Shown here: piece after piece, positions 7,605 through 15,900 of the stretch
Layout: every line of letters begins with the position of its first letter
Numbering within the stretch: the stretch's first letter is position 1
DNA from: Amycolatopsis nalaikhensis
GTDB lineage: Bacteria > Actinomycetota > Actinomycetes > Mycobacteriales > Pseudonocardiaceae
Direction of reading: 5' to 3'
Assembly: GCF_030264295.1 (NCBI RefSeq)
Contig: NZ_CP127173.1
Location: 565,501 to 629,500 of the forward strand
DNA length: 64,000 nt
Translations under genes and position numbers: made by a program
The notes under the pieces: generated by a model
The model's input: the letters and a program-made list of their open reading frames with translations, nothing else
What the model was told of the DNA's origin: nothing
Database searches by the model: none

Positions 7605-8541
7605 CTACAGCCCGGAAACCTTGCCCTTGTGCAGGTTCCGGATGATGTTGCGCGGGTTCTTCGCGACGTACTGCGCGGCGCCCGATTCGAAGACGAGGTA
7701 CGCGTAGCCGCCCGACTCGGTGATGCCCTCGTTCATGCTGGGCGTGCGGTAGCACCGGGTCGAGGACTTGTCGATGTCACGCGCACCGGCGTCGACGACG
7801 TAGAGGTTGCCGCGGTTGTCGTTGCCGTACGAGGTGCTGAACACGAAGTGGGACCGCGTCACCATCAGGCCCTGCGTCTTCGTCGGCACCTCGTACGCGC
7901 CGGACTGCGTGGTCAGCGACCCGTCGGTGCCCACCTTGTAGCGGTACATCTTTTCGCGGGCGGTCTCGCTGAACTTGCCCGCGTAGAGGTTGTCGCCGTA
8001 GCTGGTGAGGAACGACGCGCCGTAGACCTTGCGGGCCTCGCCGACCTGCTTGAGGTACGGCGTGCCGGACTTCTTCATCGCCGCCTTGCAGCTCGGAGAG
8101 CTTGTACTTGCGGATCGTGTCGCCCTCGCCGGAGACGAACGCCCAGCCCTGGGTGATCGCGACGCCGCCGGCGTGGGTGGCGGCGATCGCGACCGTGCCG
8201 ACGTGCTTGCCGGTCTTCGCGTCGATGCCGATCAGGTGGGCGTCGTGCCCGGCGCGGTAGGCACCGATGACGAGCAGGTCGTCGCCGCCGTCCCAGCTGT
8301 ACCAGGTGGCGATGCCCTGCGGGGTGTAGGTGTCCAGCTCCGGCACGGCCGGGCCCTTCGCGAAGCGGCCGTCGTAGGCGTAGGACGCGGAAAGTCCGGA
8401 GTAGAACGACGCGAGCTTCCCGCTCGACGACGTTTCGCAGCTGATCGCCGCGGACGCCGGTCCGGCCGCCACCGCCGTGGCGCCGAAGGCGAGGGCCACC
8501 GCCATCGCGGTGACCGAGGCCTTCCTGGTCGAGGTGTGCAT
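7605..8541 (-). pseudogene. Frameshifted secreted protein (beta-propeller-like)
   Basis: The gene opens at ATG 8541 with a good Shine-Dalgarno (AGGGAG) and a Sec signal peptide ending near PASAAIS. It reads through KYKLSELQ at about 8090. There the frame shifts: the following GGDEEVRHAV is nonsense, whereas dropping one G gives LQAAMKKSGTP. The frame then continues cleanly from about 8085 to a stop at 7605 (GASFLTSYGDNLYAGKFSE, TKTQGLMVTRSHFVFSTSYG, CYRTPSMNEGITESGGYAYL). The intact product would be about 311 residues with repeated aromatic/Gly strands suggestive of a propeller. The cause is either a real mutation or a one-base sequence error in a G-rich run. Confidence 0.8.
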
Positions 8542-8644
8542 CGGGCTCCCTGTCGTCGGCGTTGCCTTACCGGCCTGGGACTCGCAGGAATGATCTCCGG
8601 TTCCGTCGATCACCCGGGGTGACCGGGGTACCCCGTTCGGTCTA

Positions 8645-8674
8645 TGGTCCGGACCACATTAATGGTCTATACCA
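8645..8674. promoter_or_regulatory. Two DasR-like (dre) operators upstream of chitinase
   Basis: TGGTCCGGACCA (8645-8656) is a perfect 12-bp palindrome, and TGGTCTATACCA (8663-8674) is a one-mismatch relative 18 bases downstream. Both match the core of the DasR site TGGTCTAGACCA known from streptomycete chitinase and N-acetylglucosamine genes. They lie 51-80 bases before the chitinase start. This predicts control by a GntR-type DasR responding to aminosugar phosphates. Confidence 0.72.
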
Positions 8675-8724
8675 ATCAGGTCAGGAAGTCCCGCCGCCGC
8701 GCTCGTCGTCGTGGAGGTCCCACC

Positions 8725-9690
8725 ATGCGTCTCCGTTCCCTGCTGGCCGCCGTGGGCGGTCTGGCCCTGCTCACCACCGGGCTCGCCGCGCCCGCGGACG
8801 CCGCGGCCGGGTCGCCGATCCCGGTCGGGCCCTACGTCGACATGGGCGCCTGGCCGACACCCAGCCTGTCGGCGATGTCGGCCGCGAGCGGCGTCAAAGG
8901 CTTCACGCTGGCGTTCGTCAACTCCTACGGCTGCAAGGCCAGCTGGTTCGGCGCCTACGACCCGCGCACGGCGTGGCAGAAGGAGGAGATCGCCAAGATC
9001 CGAACCGCGGGCGGCGACGTCAAGATCTCCTTCGGCGGGGCGTCGGGCATCGAGCTGGCCCAGGCGTGCAGCACGTCCGCCCAGGTCGCGGCCGAGTACG
9101 ACGCCGTCGTCAAGGCGTACGGACTGAAGTACGCGGACTTCGACATCGAAGGCGCGGCGATCGCGGACCCGACGACGATCGCCCGGCGCTCCCAGGCGTT
9201 GAAAACACTGCAGAACAACAACCCCGGCTTGAAGATCTCGCTGACGCTGCCGGTGCTGCCGACCGGCCTCACGGCCGACGGGCTCAACGTCGTCAAGGCG
9301 GCCAAGGACGCCGGGGTGACCCTGGACCTGGTCAACATCATGGCGATGGACTACTACCAGGGCGCGGGCGACCAGGGCGCGAAGGCGATCTCGGCGGCCA
9401 ACGCGACGCAGGCGCAGCTCAAGTCCCTGTTCGGGCTGACCGACGCGGCGGCGTGGAAGAAGGTCGGCGTGACCCCGATGATCGGCGTCAACGACTCGCA
9501 GAACGAGATCTTCTACCAGAAGGACGCGCAGGCCCTGGTCGCCTTCGCCAAGACCGTGCACCTGGGCATGCTGTCGTTCTGGGAAGCGGGCCGCGACGCC
9601 AACGCGTGCACCGGGGCGCTCTACAAGTGCACCAATGTGCCGCAGTCGCCGTACGAGTTCGCGAAGATCTTCGCGGGTTACACGGGCTGA
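8725..9690 (+). CDS. Secreted GH18 chitinase-like glycosidase
   Basis: This 321-residue protein starts at ATG 8725, eight bases after GGAGG; an upstream in-frame ATG at 8644 lies inside the operator and is rejected. A signal peptide ends near APADAAAG. A single GH18 barrel follows, with VKISFGGASG on strand 3 and YADFDIEG on strand 4 giving the catalytic Glu142 with Asp140. MAMDYYQGAG lies on strand 6 and LSFWEAGRD on strand 8. The first Asp of the usual DxxDxDxE is Lys, as in related bacterial members. No chitin-binding module is present. It probably hydrolyses chitin or related N-acetylglucosaminides outside the cell. Confidence 0.92.
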   Translation: MRLRSLLAAVGGLALLTTGLAAPADAAAGSPIPVGPYVDMGAWPTPSLSAMSAASGVKGFTLAFVNSYGCKASWFGAYDPRTAWQKEEIAKIRTAGGDVKISFGGASGIELAQACSTSAQVAAEYDAVVKAYGLKYADFDIEGAAIADPTTIARRSQALKTLQNNNPGLKISLTLPVLPTGLTADGLNVVKAAKDAGVTLDLVNIMAMDYYQGAGDQGAKAISAANATQAQLKSLFGLTDAAAWKKVGVTPMIGVNDSQNEIFYQKDAQALVAFAKTVHLGMLSFWEAGRDANACTGALYKCTNVPQSPYEFAKIFAGYTG

Positions 9691-9691
9691 G

Positions 9692-10537
9692 TCACCACTG
9701 GGCGGCGTCCGCGAGCAGTGCGTCCCGCACCGCGGCGGGCCCCGCCCGGCACGGCTCCGCCCTGGTCACCGCGAACAGCGTGTTGATCGGTGGCTCCGGT
9801 GGATCGAGCAGCGGCACCAGGTCTCCCGCGGCCAGTTCCGCCGCGCACAGGTACCTCGGCAGCACGCTCACGCCCATCCCCGCGCGCACGCACGTCAGCA
9901 CTCCGCGCAGGTCCGGGACGACGACCGCGGGCCCCGCCGGTGGCCGGACGCCCAGCACCGAACGCCAGTAACGGCGGATGATCGGCAACTCCTCGGCGTA
10001 GGCCACCAGCGGTGCCGTCCGCGGGTCGCCGTCGAAGCCGCGGGGGCCGACCAAGACGAACTCCTCGTCCGTCAACGGCGTTGCCGCGAACCCGCGGCCG
10101 CGCGGACGGATCGTCGACACCACCAGGTCGAACCTACGTTGTGCCAGGCCCGCCAGGAGGTCTTCGGCCAGGCCGAACGTCACCCGCAGCTTCAGCCCGG
10201 ACGCGACCAGGCCCGCCAGCGCGGGCAGGACGCGGGCCGTCGTCAGCTCGGCCGGTCCGGCCAGGTGCACCGGGGTCGCGAAGGGATCCGCTTCGCCGAT
10301 CGCGACCGTCGCCAGCGCGTCCACGTGCGGGGCTATCCGGGCGGCCAGCTCGTCGGCCGCCGGGGTCGGCGTCACGCCGCGGGCGCGCCGGACGAACAGC
10401 TGCCGCCCCAGCTGGTCTTCGAGGCTTCTGACCTGCGCGGTCACCGTCGGCTGGGACAGCCCCAGCGACGGTGCCGCGCCCGTCAGCGAACCCGCCCGGT
10501 AGACGGCCAGGAAGGTTCGCAGCAGGTCGAGGTCCAG
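9692..10537 (-). CDS. LysR-family regulator, apparently initiated at CTG
   Basis: This 281-residue protein has the LysR winged helix at its very N-terminus (DLDLLRTFLAVYRAGSLTGA, LGLSQPTVTAQVRSLEDQLG) and a periplasmic-binding-like effector domain to the end. No ATG, GTG or TTG exists in frame near the beginning of homology. The frame upstream overlaps the DUF427 gene out of phase. The best start is CTG at 10537, with GAGG eight bases before it and the DUF427 stop TGA at 10539-10541 immediately upstream. Initiation by translational coupling is the likely explanation; loss of the start codon is the alternative. It is convergent with the chitinase, with one base between stops. Confidence 0.85.
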   Translation of the reverse strand: MDLDLLRTFLAVYRAGSLTGAAPSLGLSQPTVTAQVRSLEDQLGRQLFVRRARGVTPTPAADELAARIAPHVDALATVAIGEADPFATPVHLAGPAELTTARVLPALAGLVASGLKLRVTFGLAEDLLAGLAQRRFDLVVSTIRPRGRGFAATPLTDEEFVLVGPRGFDGDPRTAPLVAYAEELPIIRRYWRSVLGVRPPAGPAVVVPDLRGVLTCVRAGMGVSVLPRYLCAAELAAGDLVPLLDPPEPPINTLFAVTRAEPCRAGPAAVRDALLADAAQW

Positions 10538-10538
10538 G

Positions 10539-10904
10539 TCAGTCCTCGACCAGCTCGATCGAATCCACGACGTTCGGGTAGAACGCGACGTGGTCCTTGA
10601 TCGGCGCGACCGCGTCGTACGGCTTCTCGTACGTCCAGACCGAGTTCTCGCCCGCCGGGAGCGAGTAGTAGCTCGCCTCGCCCTTGTACGGGCAGTACGT
10701 CTCGTGGTCCGTGCGCTCCAGCACGCTGAAGTCGACGTCCTCCCGCGGGATGTACTGGACCGCCGGGTACGTCGATTCCTGCAGGGTGAGCGCGTTGCGG
10801 CTGTCCGCGACGACGCGCCCGCCCGCCTTGACCACCACGCGGGACTTGGTCGGCTCGACGGTGATCGGGTGGTCCGGGCCCGGCTGCAGAACCTGCTTGG
10901 CCAT
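10539..10904 (-). CDS. DUF427 domain protein
   Basis: This 121-residue protein starts at ATG 10904. It contains SRVVVKAGGRVVADSRNALT and the hallmark TYCPYKGEASYYSL of DUF427, a small beta-tent domain of unknown role found throughout actinobacteria. The PRED segment before the CPYKGEA motif is also typical. Its stop codon abuts the LysR gene, so the two appear co-transcribed. No catalytic function can be stated. Confidence 0.93.
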   Translation of the reverse strand: MAKQVLQPGPDHPITVEPTKSRVVVKAGGRVVADSRNALTLQESTYPAVQYIPREDVDFSVLERTDHETYCPYKGEASYYSLPAGENSVWTYEKPYDAVAPIKDHVAFYPNVVDSIELVED

Positions 10905-10966
10905 GTCTGCTCCCTGAGTGTCCTGTGTCTCAGGTGCAGCACACCGGGCCCGGCCGATATTCCGGA

Positions 10967-11731
10967 TCAGGGCAGGTAGTACATCGGGTTCGGCAGCTTG
11001 ACCGGGTGCAGCGCGTAGCCGCCTTCGAGGTCGCTGAACTGGTCACCGACGTTGAGCACGATCTTCGCGCCGGTCGCCTCGATGTGCGCGCGCGTACCCG
11101 ACTTGTACTGGACCGTGTTGCAGGTCAGCCCGCACGGCAGGTAGTCCGGCGCGGTCGTCTTCGGCTTGAAGAACGCGCCCGCCGGCGCCGGGTAGCCCTC
11201 GTTGGCCAGGTTCTTCAGCGACTGCGGGCCCTGGAACTCGTTGCGGCCGGTCAGGAAGTACACCTTCACGCCGCGCTGCGCGGCCCAGTTGGCCAGCTCC
11301 AGCACCGGCTTGTTCGCGACGAACGTGCCGTTGTCGATCGCCTGCTGCTGCTTGACCGGGTCGAACCCGAAGTCGTTGTCGGCCTCCCAGCCGTAGGTGA
11401 CCTCGGACGTGTCGTCGACGTCCAGCACGATCGCCGGGTTGGTCACGCGGCCGAGCTGCTGCTGCAGGAAGCGCTTCGCGTCGGTGACGATCTTGTTCGT
11501 GTCCTTCACGAACTGGCTCGTGTCGGAGTAGTGGTGCTTGCCCGCGGCGTCGAGGTAGTCGCCGTAGTACGCCTTGACGTCGAGCTTGACCTGGCCGATG
11601 TTGGCCGGCTCCTTCGAGCGGGCGGCAGTCGAGTCGTCCGATCCGGCCAGCGCGGTGGCTCCCGAAGCGACGGTGGCGCCGATGGCCGCGGCGGCGGCGA
11701 GCTTGACGAGACCTGACCATTTTGCGAACAC
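10967..11731 (-). CDS. Secreted HAD-superfamily acid phosphatase
   Basis: This 254-residue protein starts at GTG 11731 with a Sec signal peptide (LVKLAAAAAIGATVASGATALA). The HAD motif I is IVLDVDDTSEV, with nucleophile and acid Asp residues two apart. Motif II is VYFLTGRNE, and the C-terminal motif is NVGDQFSDLEGG. The cap-less arrangement and secretion match class B/plant-acid-phosphatase-like HAD enzymes that release phosphate from organic esters. It stands alone; the 60-base gap to the DUF427 start leaves room for the latter's own promoter. Confidence 0.9.
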   Translation of the reverse strand: MFAKWSGLVKLAAAAAIGATVASGATALAGSDDSTAARSKEPANIGQVKLDVKAYYGDYLDAAGKHHYSDTSQFVKDTNKIVTDAKRFLQQQLGRVTNPAIVLDVDDTSEVTYGWEADNDFGFDPVKQQQAIDNGTFVANKPVLELANWAAQRGVKVYFLTGRNEFQGPQSLKNLANEGYPAPAGAFFKPKTTAPDYLPCGLTCNTVQYKSGTRAHIEATGAKIVLNVGDQFSDLEGGYALHPVKLPNPMYYLP

Positions 11732-11812
11732 GGCGACCCTCCAGTGCTGACTTGCCGACCGGGGGAACCTACGTCACGTTCACCGGGAGTTCCACCCCTC
11801 GAAAGTTTCCGT

Positions 11813-12973
11813 TCACCGCTCGGCGCGGCAGAGGAACGCCACCGGCGACCGCCCGATCCGCGTCAGCACCACCGACGCTTCGGCCGCACCACGCGGTTTC
11901 AGCCGCCGCCGCAGCGCGTCCGGGTCGACGTCCAGGCCGCGGACGAGGATCTCCAGCCGCCCGACATCGTGGTTTTTCAACGCGGCTTTCAGCGCTTTCT
12001 CGCTGTACGGGCCGTGCTCCAGGACGCGGAAGGCGCGCACGCCCGGCGGCGGGGTGTCACCGGTCAGGTACGCGATGCGTTCGTCCAGCTGCCACAACCC
12101 GTGCCGCGCCGCGTAGTGGCGGACGAGCCCGGCGCGCACGACCGCGCCGTCCGGGTCGACGATGAACTCCCCGGGCGCCCGCGTGGGCAGTTCGTCCGGT
12201 TCCGCGTCGGTGACCGTCCACTGTGTCCCGTCCGAACGCAGCACGGTCGCCCGGCGCGTGACGCCGGTGCCCAGGCCGCGCCACAGGCAGGACTCGCGCA
12301 CCTGGCCGTCGAGCGACACCAGCTCGACCTCGTCGGCCCACGGCGTGATCGCGAAGTCCAGTCCGGGCGCGCACTTCACCGACAGCGCGCGGCCCGGGTA
12401 CGCCTCGACGAGCCCGTCGAGCGGCGGCAGGAAGTCCCCGGGTTTCCACGACCGGCGTCCGGCCGAGTCCCGCCGGGCCGGATCCGCGACGACGACGCCG
12501 GAACGGCTGACCGGGCGCAGCGCGTCGGCGCGCGCGAGTCCGAACGCGACACCGGCGGCGACGCCGTTGTGGCGGGCCATCGCCAGCCGCACCGGGTCCA
12601 CATCGGACCCCAGGGCGCGCCGTGCCACGCGCGCGATTTCGACGAGGTCCGCGCCGACCGAGCAGGTGACGTCGTGGACGTCGAGCCCGGCCAGTCGCGA
12701 CGCGCGGTGCCGCGCCACGATCGACGCACTCGCCTGCTGGAGCGCGTCGGAGGTGAACAGCCAGTCCTCACCGGACAGTTTCGCGACGGACTTCCGGCGC
12801 AGCAGCACGGTTTCCAGCACGGCGGCCGCGTGCTCCTCGCCCACCAGGCGGCGAACAGCGGCGACCGAAGCGATCCGGTCGGTCAGCGGCAGGGCCGAAA
12901 CCTCGGCGAGCGCCGCGACACCCGCGTCGGAGCGCAGGTAGGCGACGTCGCCGAGGCTGAACGAATAACCCAA
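11813..12973 (-). CDS. Class I SAM methyltransferase with THUMP-like domain
   Basis: This 386-residue protein begins at TTG 12973 (MGYSFSLGDVAYLRSDAGV). A helical N-terminal region is followed by a Rossmann methyltransferase core (VHDVTCSVGADLVEIAR, LGSDVDPVRLAMARHN, GVVVADPARR). A C-terminal domain annotated as THUMP-like in homologues contains EKALKAALKNHDVGRLEILV. The fold suggests methylation of RNA; the substrate is unknown. The TTG lies one base after the TGA of the upstream methyltransferase, giving tight coupling. Confidence 0.85.
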   Translation of the reverse strand: MGYSFSLGDVAYLRSDAGVAALAEVSALPLTDRIASVAAVRRLVGEEHAAAVLETVLLRRKSVAKLSGEDWLFTSDALQQASASIVARHRASRLAGLDVHDVTCSVGADLVEIARVARRALGSDVDPVRLAMARHNGVAAGVAFGLARADALRPVSRSGVVVADPARRDSAGRRSWKPGDFLPPLDGLVEAYPGRALSVKCAPGLDFAITPWADEVELVSLDGQVRESCLWRGLGTGVTRRATVLRSDGTQWTVTDAEPDELPTRAPGEFIVDPDGAVVRAGLVRHYAARHGLWQLDERIAYLTGDTPPPGVRAFRVLEHGPYSEKALKAALKNHDVGRLEILVRGLDVDPDALRRRLKPRGAAEASVVLTRIGRSPVAFLCRAER

Positions 12974-12974
12974 T

Positions 12975-13940
12975 TCAGGACGGCCGCTTGGTCCCGGTGA
13001 TCATCACGTTGTAGAACAGCTCGCGCGGCAGGATCTTGGCCAGCACCTTCTTGTCCACGGCGGACAGCCGCAGCCACAGGTGGTAGGCGAACATCCGCCA
13101 GCGCACGGTCAGCTTCTCCGACGGCACCGCGGCCTCGAACGTCCGGATCGGCCAGCCCGCGAGCGCCGCGGCGAACTCCTCGGTGACCGCCCGGACGTCC
13201 TGGGCGCCCGCGCCGCGGGCCCACGACTCCAGCTCCGACGGGTCGAAGGTGTGGATGTCGACGACGGCCTCCAGCGCGGCCGCGCGCGAGGACTCGTCCA
13301 GCTCCTCCTGCGGACGGCGCCAGCCGCGCAGCGCGGGCAGCTTCGTCACGCGGGTGGTCAGGAACCAGGTGAGCTGGCCGAGCTTGCGGGCGTAGAAGTC
13401 GCCGACCTTGGTCGGCTCGCCCGCGAAGACGAACCGGCCGCCCGGCTTGAGCACGCGCAGCACCTCGCGGAACGCCGCCTGGACGTCCGGGATGTGGTGC
13501 AGCACCGCGTGCCCGACCACCAGGTCGAACGTGTTGTCGTCGTACGGGATGCGCTCGGCGTCGGCGACCCGGCCGTCGACGTCGAGGCCGAGCTTCTCGG
13601 CGTTGCGCAGCGCGACCTGGACCATGCCGGGCGAGAGGTCGGTGACCGAGCCCTTCTTGGCGACGCCGCCCTGCATCAGGTTGAGCAGGAAGAACCCGGT
13701 GCCGCTGCCCAGCTCCATCGCGTGCTGGTAGGGCTGGCCGTCTTCGCCCGCGACGGCGTTGAACACGTCGGTGGCGTAGGAGATGCAGCGCTCGTCGTAC
13801 GAGATCGACCACTTCTCGTCGTAGGTGCCGGCTTCCCAGTCGTGGTAGAGCACGTTCGCCAGCTTGGGGTCGGCGTAGGCGGCCTGGACCTCTTCGGCGG
13901 TGGCGTGCGGGTTGGGCGCCGGGTCGTTCACGTCGGTCAA
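12975..13940 (-). CDS. Class I SAM-dependent methyltransferase (Methyltransf_11)
   Basis: This 321-residue protein contains the SAM-binding motif HAMELGSGTGFFLLNLM, the acidic strand-2 region SVTDLSPGMVQVA, and DTFDLVVGHAVLHHIPD typical of UbiE-like small-molecule methyltransferases. The C-terminal 130 residues extend beyond the common fold. The start is TTG 13940, four bases after the enoyl-CoA hydratase stop; GTG 13931 is an alternative. It is the middle gene of a three-gene minus-strand operon. The substrate is unknown. Confidence 0.87.
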   Translation of the reverse strand: MTDVNDPAPNPHATAEEVQAAYADPKLANVLYHDWEAGTYDEKWSISYDERCISYATDVFNAVAGEDGQPYQHAMELGSGTGFFLLNLMQGGVAKKGSVTDLSPGMVQVALRNAEKLGLDVDGRVADAERIPYDDNTFDLVVGHAVLHHIPDVQAAFREVLRVLKPGGRFVFAGEPTKVGDFYARKLGQLTWFLTTRVTKLPALRGWRRPQEELDESSRAAALEAVVDIHTFDPSELESWARGAGAQDVRAVTEEFAAALAGWPIRTFEAAVPSEKLTVRWRMFAYHLWLRLSAVDKKVLAKILPRELFYNVMITGTKRPS

Positions 13941-13944
13941 GGCG

Positions 13945-14730
13945 TCATTTCCCTTCGAAAGTGGCCTTGCCGGGCCCGTTTTCGATGAACGACTTCATGC
14001 CGTTCCGCTGGTCTTCGGTCGCCCACAGCGCGGCGAACAGGTGCGACTCGAGCCGGAGCGCGTTCGGGAGGTCCATGTCGAGACCGCCGTCGATGGCCGC
14101 CTTCGCCGCGCGCAGGGCGACGGCGGGGCCGTTCGCGAACTGGGCCGCCCACTTGTGCGCGGCCGCGTAGACGTCGTCGGGGGCGACGACCTGGTCCACG
14201 ATTCCCAGCCGCAGCGCCTCTTCGGCCTTGACGAACCGTCCGGTGTAGACGATGTCCTTGGTCTTGCTCGGACCGATCAGGCGCGCCAGGCGCTGAGTGC
14301 CGCCCGCGCCCGGGATGACGCCGAGCTGGATCTCCGGCTGGCCGACCTTGACGTTGTCGCCGGCGACCCGCCAGTCCGCGGTCAGCGCCAGCTCCAGGCC
14401 GCCGCCGAGGGCGTAGCCGGTGACGGCCGCGACGACCGGCTTCGGGATGTTCGCGATGGCCGCGAGGGTGCCGGTGAGGTTCGCGCCGAACTTGGCGATC
14501 TCCGGGTAGGTGCGCGTGGCCATCTCCTTGATGTCCGCGCCGCCCGCGAAGGTCTTCTCGCCGCCGTAGAGGATCACCGCGCGGACGTCGTCGCGCTCGG
14601 TGGCTTCCTTCGCCAGCTCCGCGAGCTCGGCGGTGACCTGGGCGTTCAGGGCGTTGACCGGCGGCCGGTCGAGCCGGATGGTGCCGACCCCGTCCTTGAC
14701 CTCCAGGGTTACGAACTCTCCCACGCCCAT
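13945..14730 (-). CDS. Enoyl-CoA hydratase/isomerase family protein
   Basis: This 261-residue crotonase-fold protein carries the oxyanion-hole segments ILYGGEKTFAGGADIKEMA and VTGYALGGGLELALTADWR. It also has IQLGVIPGAGGTQRLARLIG, with the Glu typical of one of the two hydratase acids. It probably hydrates 2-enoyl-CoA in beta-oxidation. It leads an operon with the two methyltransferases, overlapping or abutting each. The combination is not a known pathway. Confidence 0.92.
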   Translation of the reverse strand: MGVGEFVTLEVKDGVGTIRLDRPPVNALNAQVTAELAELAKEATERDDVRAVILYGGEKTFAGGADIKEMATRTYPEIAKFGANLTGTLAAIANIPKPVVAAVTGYALGGGLELALTADWRVAGDNVKVGQPEIQLGVIPGAGGTQRLARLIGPSKTKDIVYTGRFVKAEEALRLGIVDQVVAPDDVYAAAHKWAAQFANGPAVALRAAKAAIDGGLDMDLPNALRLESHLFAALWATEDQRNGMKSFIENGPGKATFEGK

Positions 14731-14779
14731 CCTCCTCGTTGACGACTTGCCAGCAGGCTACCCGCCGGTAAGGGACACC

Positions 14780-15601
14780 TTAGCGACGGCGGGCGAAGAA
14801 GCGATCGCCGGAACGCTCGAGCACGAGGTCCTGGTCGAACGTCTTCGACAGGTTTTCGCTGGTGATGACGTCGTCGACCAGCCCGGACACCACGGCGTGG
14901 CCGTCACGCAGCAGCAGCGCGTGGGTGAAGCCCGGCGGGATCTCCTCGACGTGGTGGGTGACCAGCACCAACGCGGGCGCGTCCGGGTCGAGCGCCAGGT
15001 CGGACAGCCGCGCGACCAGGTCCTCGCGGCCGCCGAGGTCGAGGCCCGCGGCGGGCTCGTCGAGCAGCAGCATCTCCGGGTCGGTCATCAGCGAGCGGGC
15101 GATCAGCGCGCGTTTGCGCTCGCCCTCCGACAGCGTGCCGAACGTGCGCTCGGCCAGGTGCCCGATGCCCATCGCGTCCAGCAGTTCGGTGGCACGGGCG
15201 GTGTCGAGGGTGTCGTATTCCTCACGCCAGCGGCCGAGCACCGCGTACCCGGCGCTCACGACGACGTCCTTGACCAGCTCGTCGCCCGGCACGCGCTGGG
15301 CGATCGCGGCCGAGGTGAAGCCGATGCGCGGGCGCAGGTCGAAGATGTTGACCCGGCCGATCCGCTCGCCGAGCAGGTCGACCTCGCCGGTGGTCGGGTG
15401 CAGCTCGGCCGCGGCGAGGCGCAGCAGCGTGGTCTTGCCCGCGCCGTTGGGGCCGAGCACCACCCAGCGCTCGTCCAGTTCCACGCTCCAGTCGAGGCCG
15501 GCGAGGAGGTCGTTGGTCCCCCGGCGGACGCCGACACCGGCCATCCGGACCACGAGGTCGTCAAGTTCGCTGGGCTGGATCGGCTCGCTCACGAGGCCCA
15601 T
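14780..15601 (-). CDS. ABC transporter ATP-binding protein without adjacent permease
   Basis: This 273-residue ATPase has Walker A GPNGAGKTTL, a Q-loop region IGFTSAAIA, signature LSEGERKRALIA, Walker B MLLLDEPAAGLD and switch His VTHHVEE. It resembles ATPases found alone in actinobacteria, with the permease encoded elsewhere or absent. The ATG at 15601 is used, with GTG 15592 as alternative. It diverges from the cysteine dioxygenase leader. The transported substrate cannot be deduced. Confidence 0.9.
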   Translation of the reverse strand: MGLVSEPIQPSELDDLVVRMAGVGVRRGTNDLLAGLDWSVELDERWVVLGPNGAGKTTLLRLAAAELHPTTGEVDLLGERIGRVNIFDLRPRIGFTSAAIAQRVPGDELVKDVVVSAGYAVLGRWREEYDTLDTARATELLDAMGIGHLAERTFGTLSEGERKRALIARSLMTDPEMLLLDEPAAGLDLGGREDLVARLSDLALDPDAPALVLVTHHVEEIPPGFTHALLLRDGHAVVSGLVDDVITSENLSKTFDQDLVLERSGDRFFARRR

Positions 15602-15724
15602 TCTGTCTGCCGTCGCGCGCGCGTGCGCACCCGCCCGGGTGAGACGGTGAACACGCAGGTCGGAGCGAGTCCACCACGTGGAACGGCGCGCTCGGCGCGG
15701 CGCCGGTGTGGCACGATCACCACC

Positions 15725-15838
15725 ATGTCAGCCGACGCGCCCGCGACCCCGGTCACCCGGGGCGCGTTCTGGCGCCGTCGCACGATCGACCTGCTCCTCG
15801 TCGCTTCGGCCGGGTGTACGCGGGCGCGGCTCCGCTGA
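15725..15838 (+). CDS. Putative cysteine-responsive leader peptide upstream of cysteine dioxygenase
   Basis: A 37-residue frame runs from ATG 15725 to TGA 15838, ending RRRTIDLLLVASAGCTRARLR in the last 21 codons. The pattern RR-x-(I/V)-D-L-x-x-VAS-A-x-C-R matches actinobacterial leader peptides found before sulfur and cysteine genes, which end soon after a Cys codon. Here Cys31 uses TGT and lies six codons before the stop. No Shine-Dalgarno is visible and the ATG may be leaderless. The 62 bases to the next start are GC-rich with complementary CGCGG/CCGCG tracts that could form alternative hairpins. Cysteine-sensing attenuation is inferred. Confidence 0.65.
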   Translation: MSADAPATPVTRGAFWRRRTIDLLLVASAGCTRARLR

Positions 15839-15900
15839 TCTTCCCCGCGGTGCCGCGCTGCCTCGCGTCCTGATCACTTCGCGTCCGAGGAGCACCCGCG

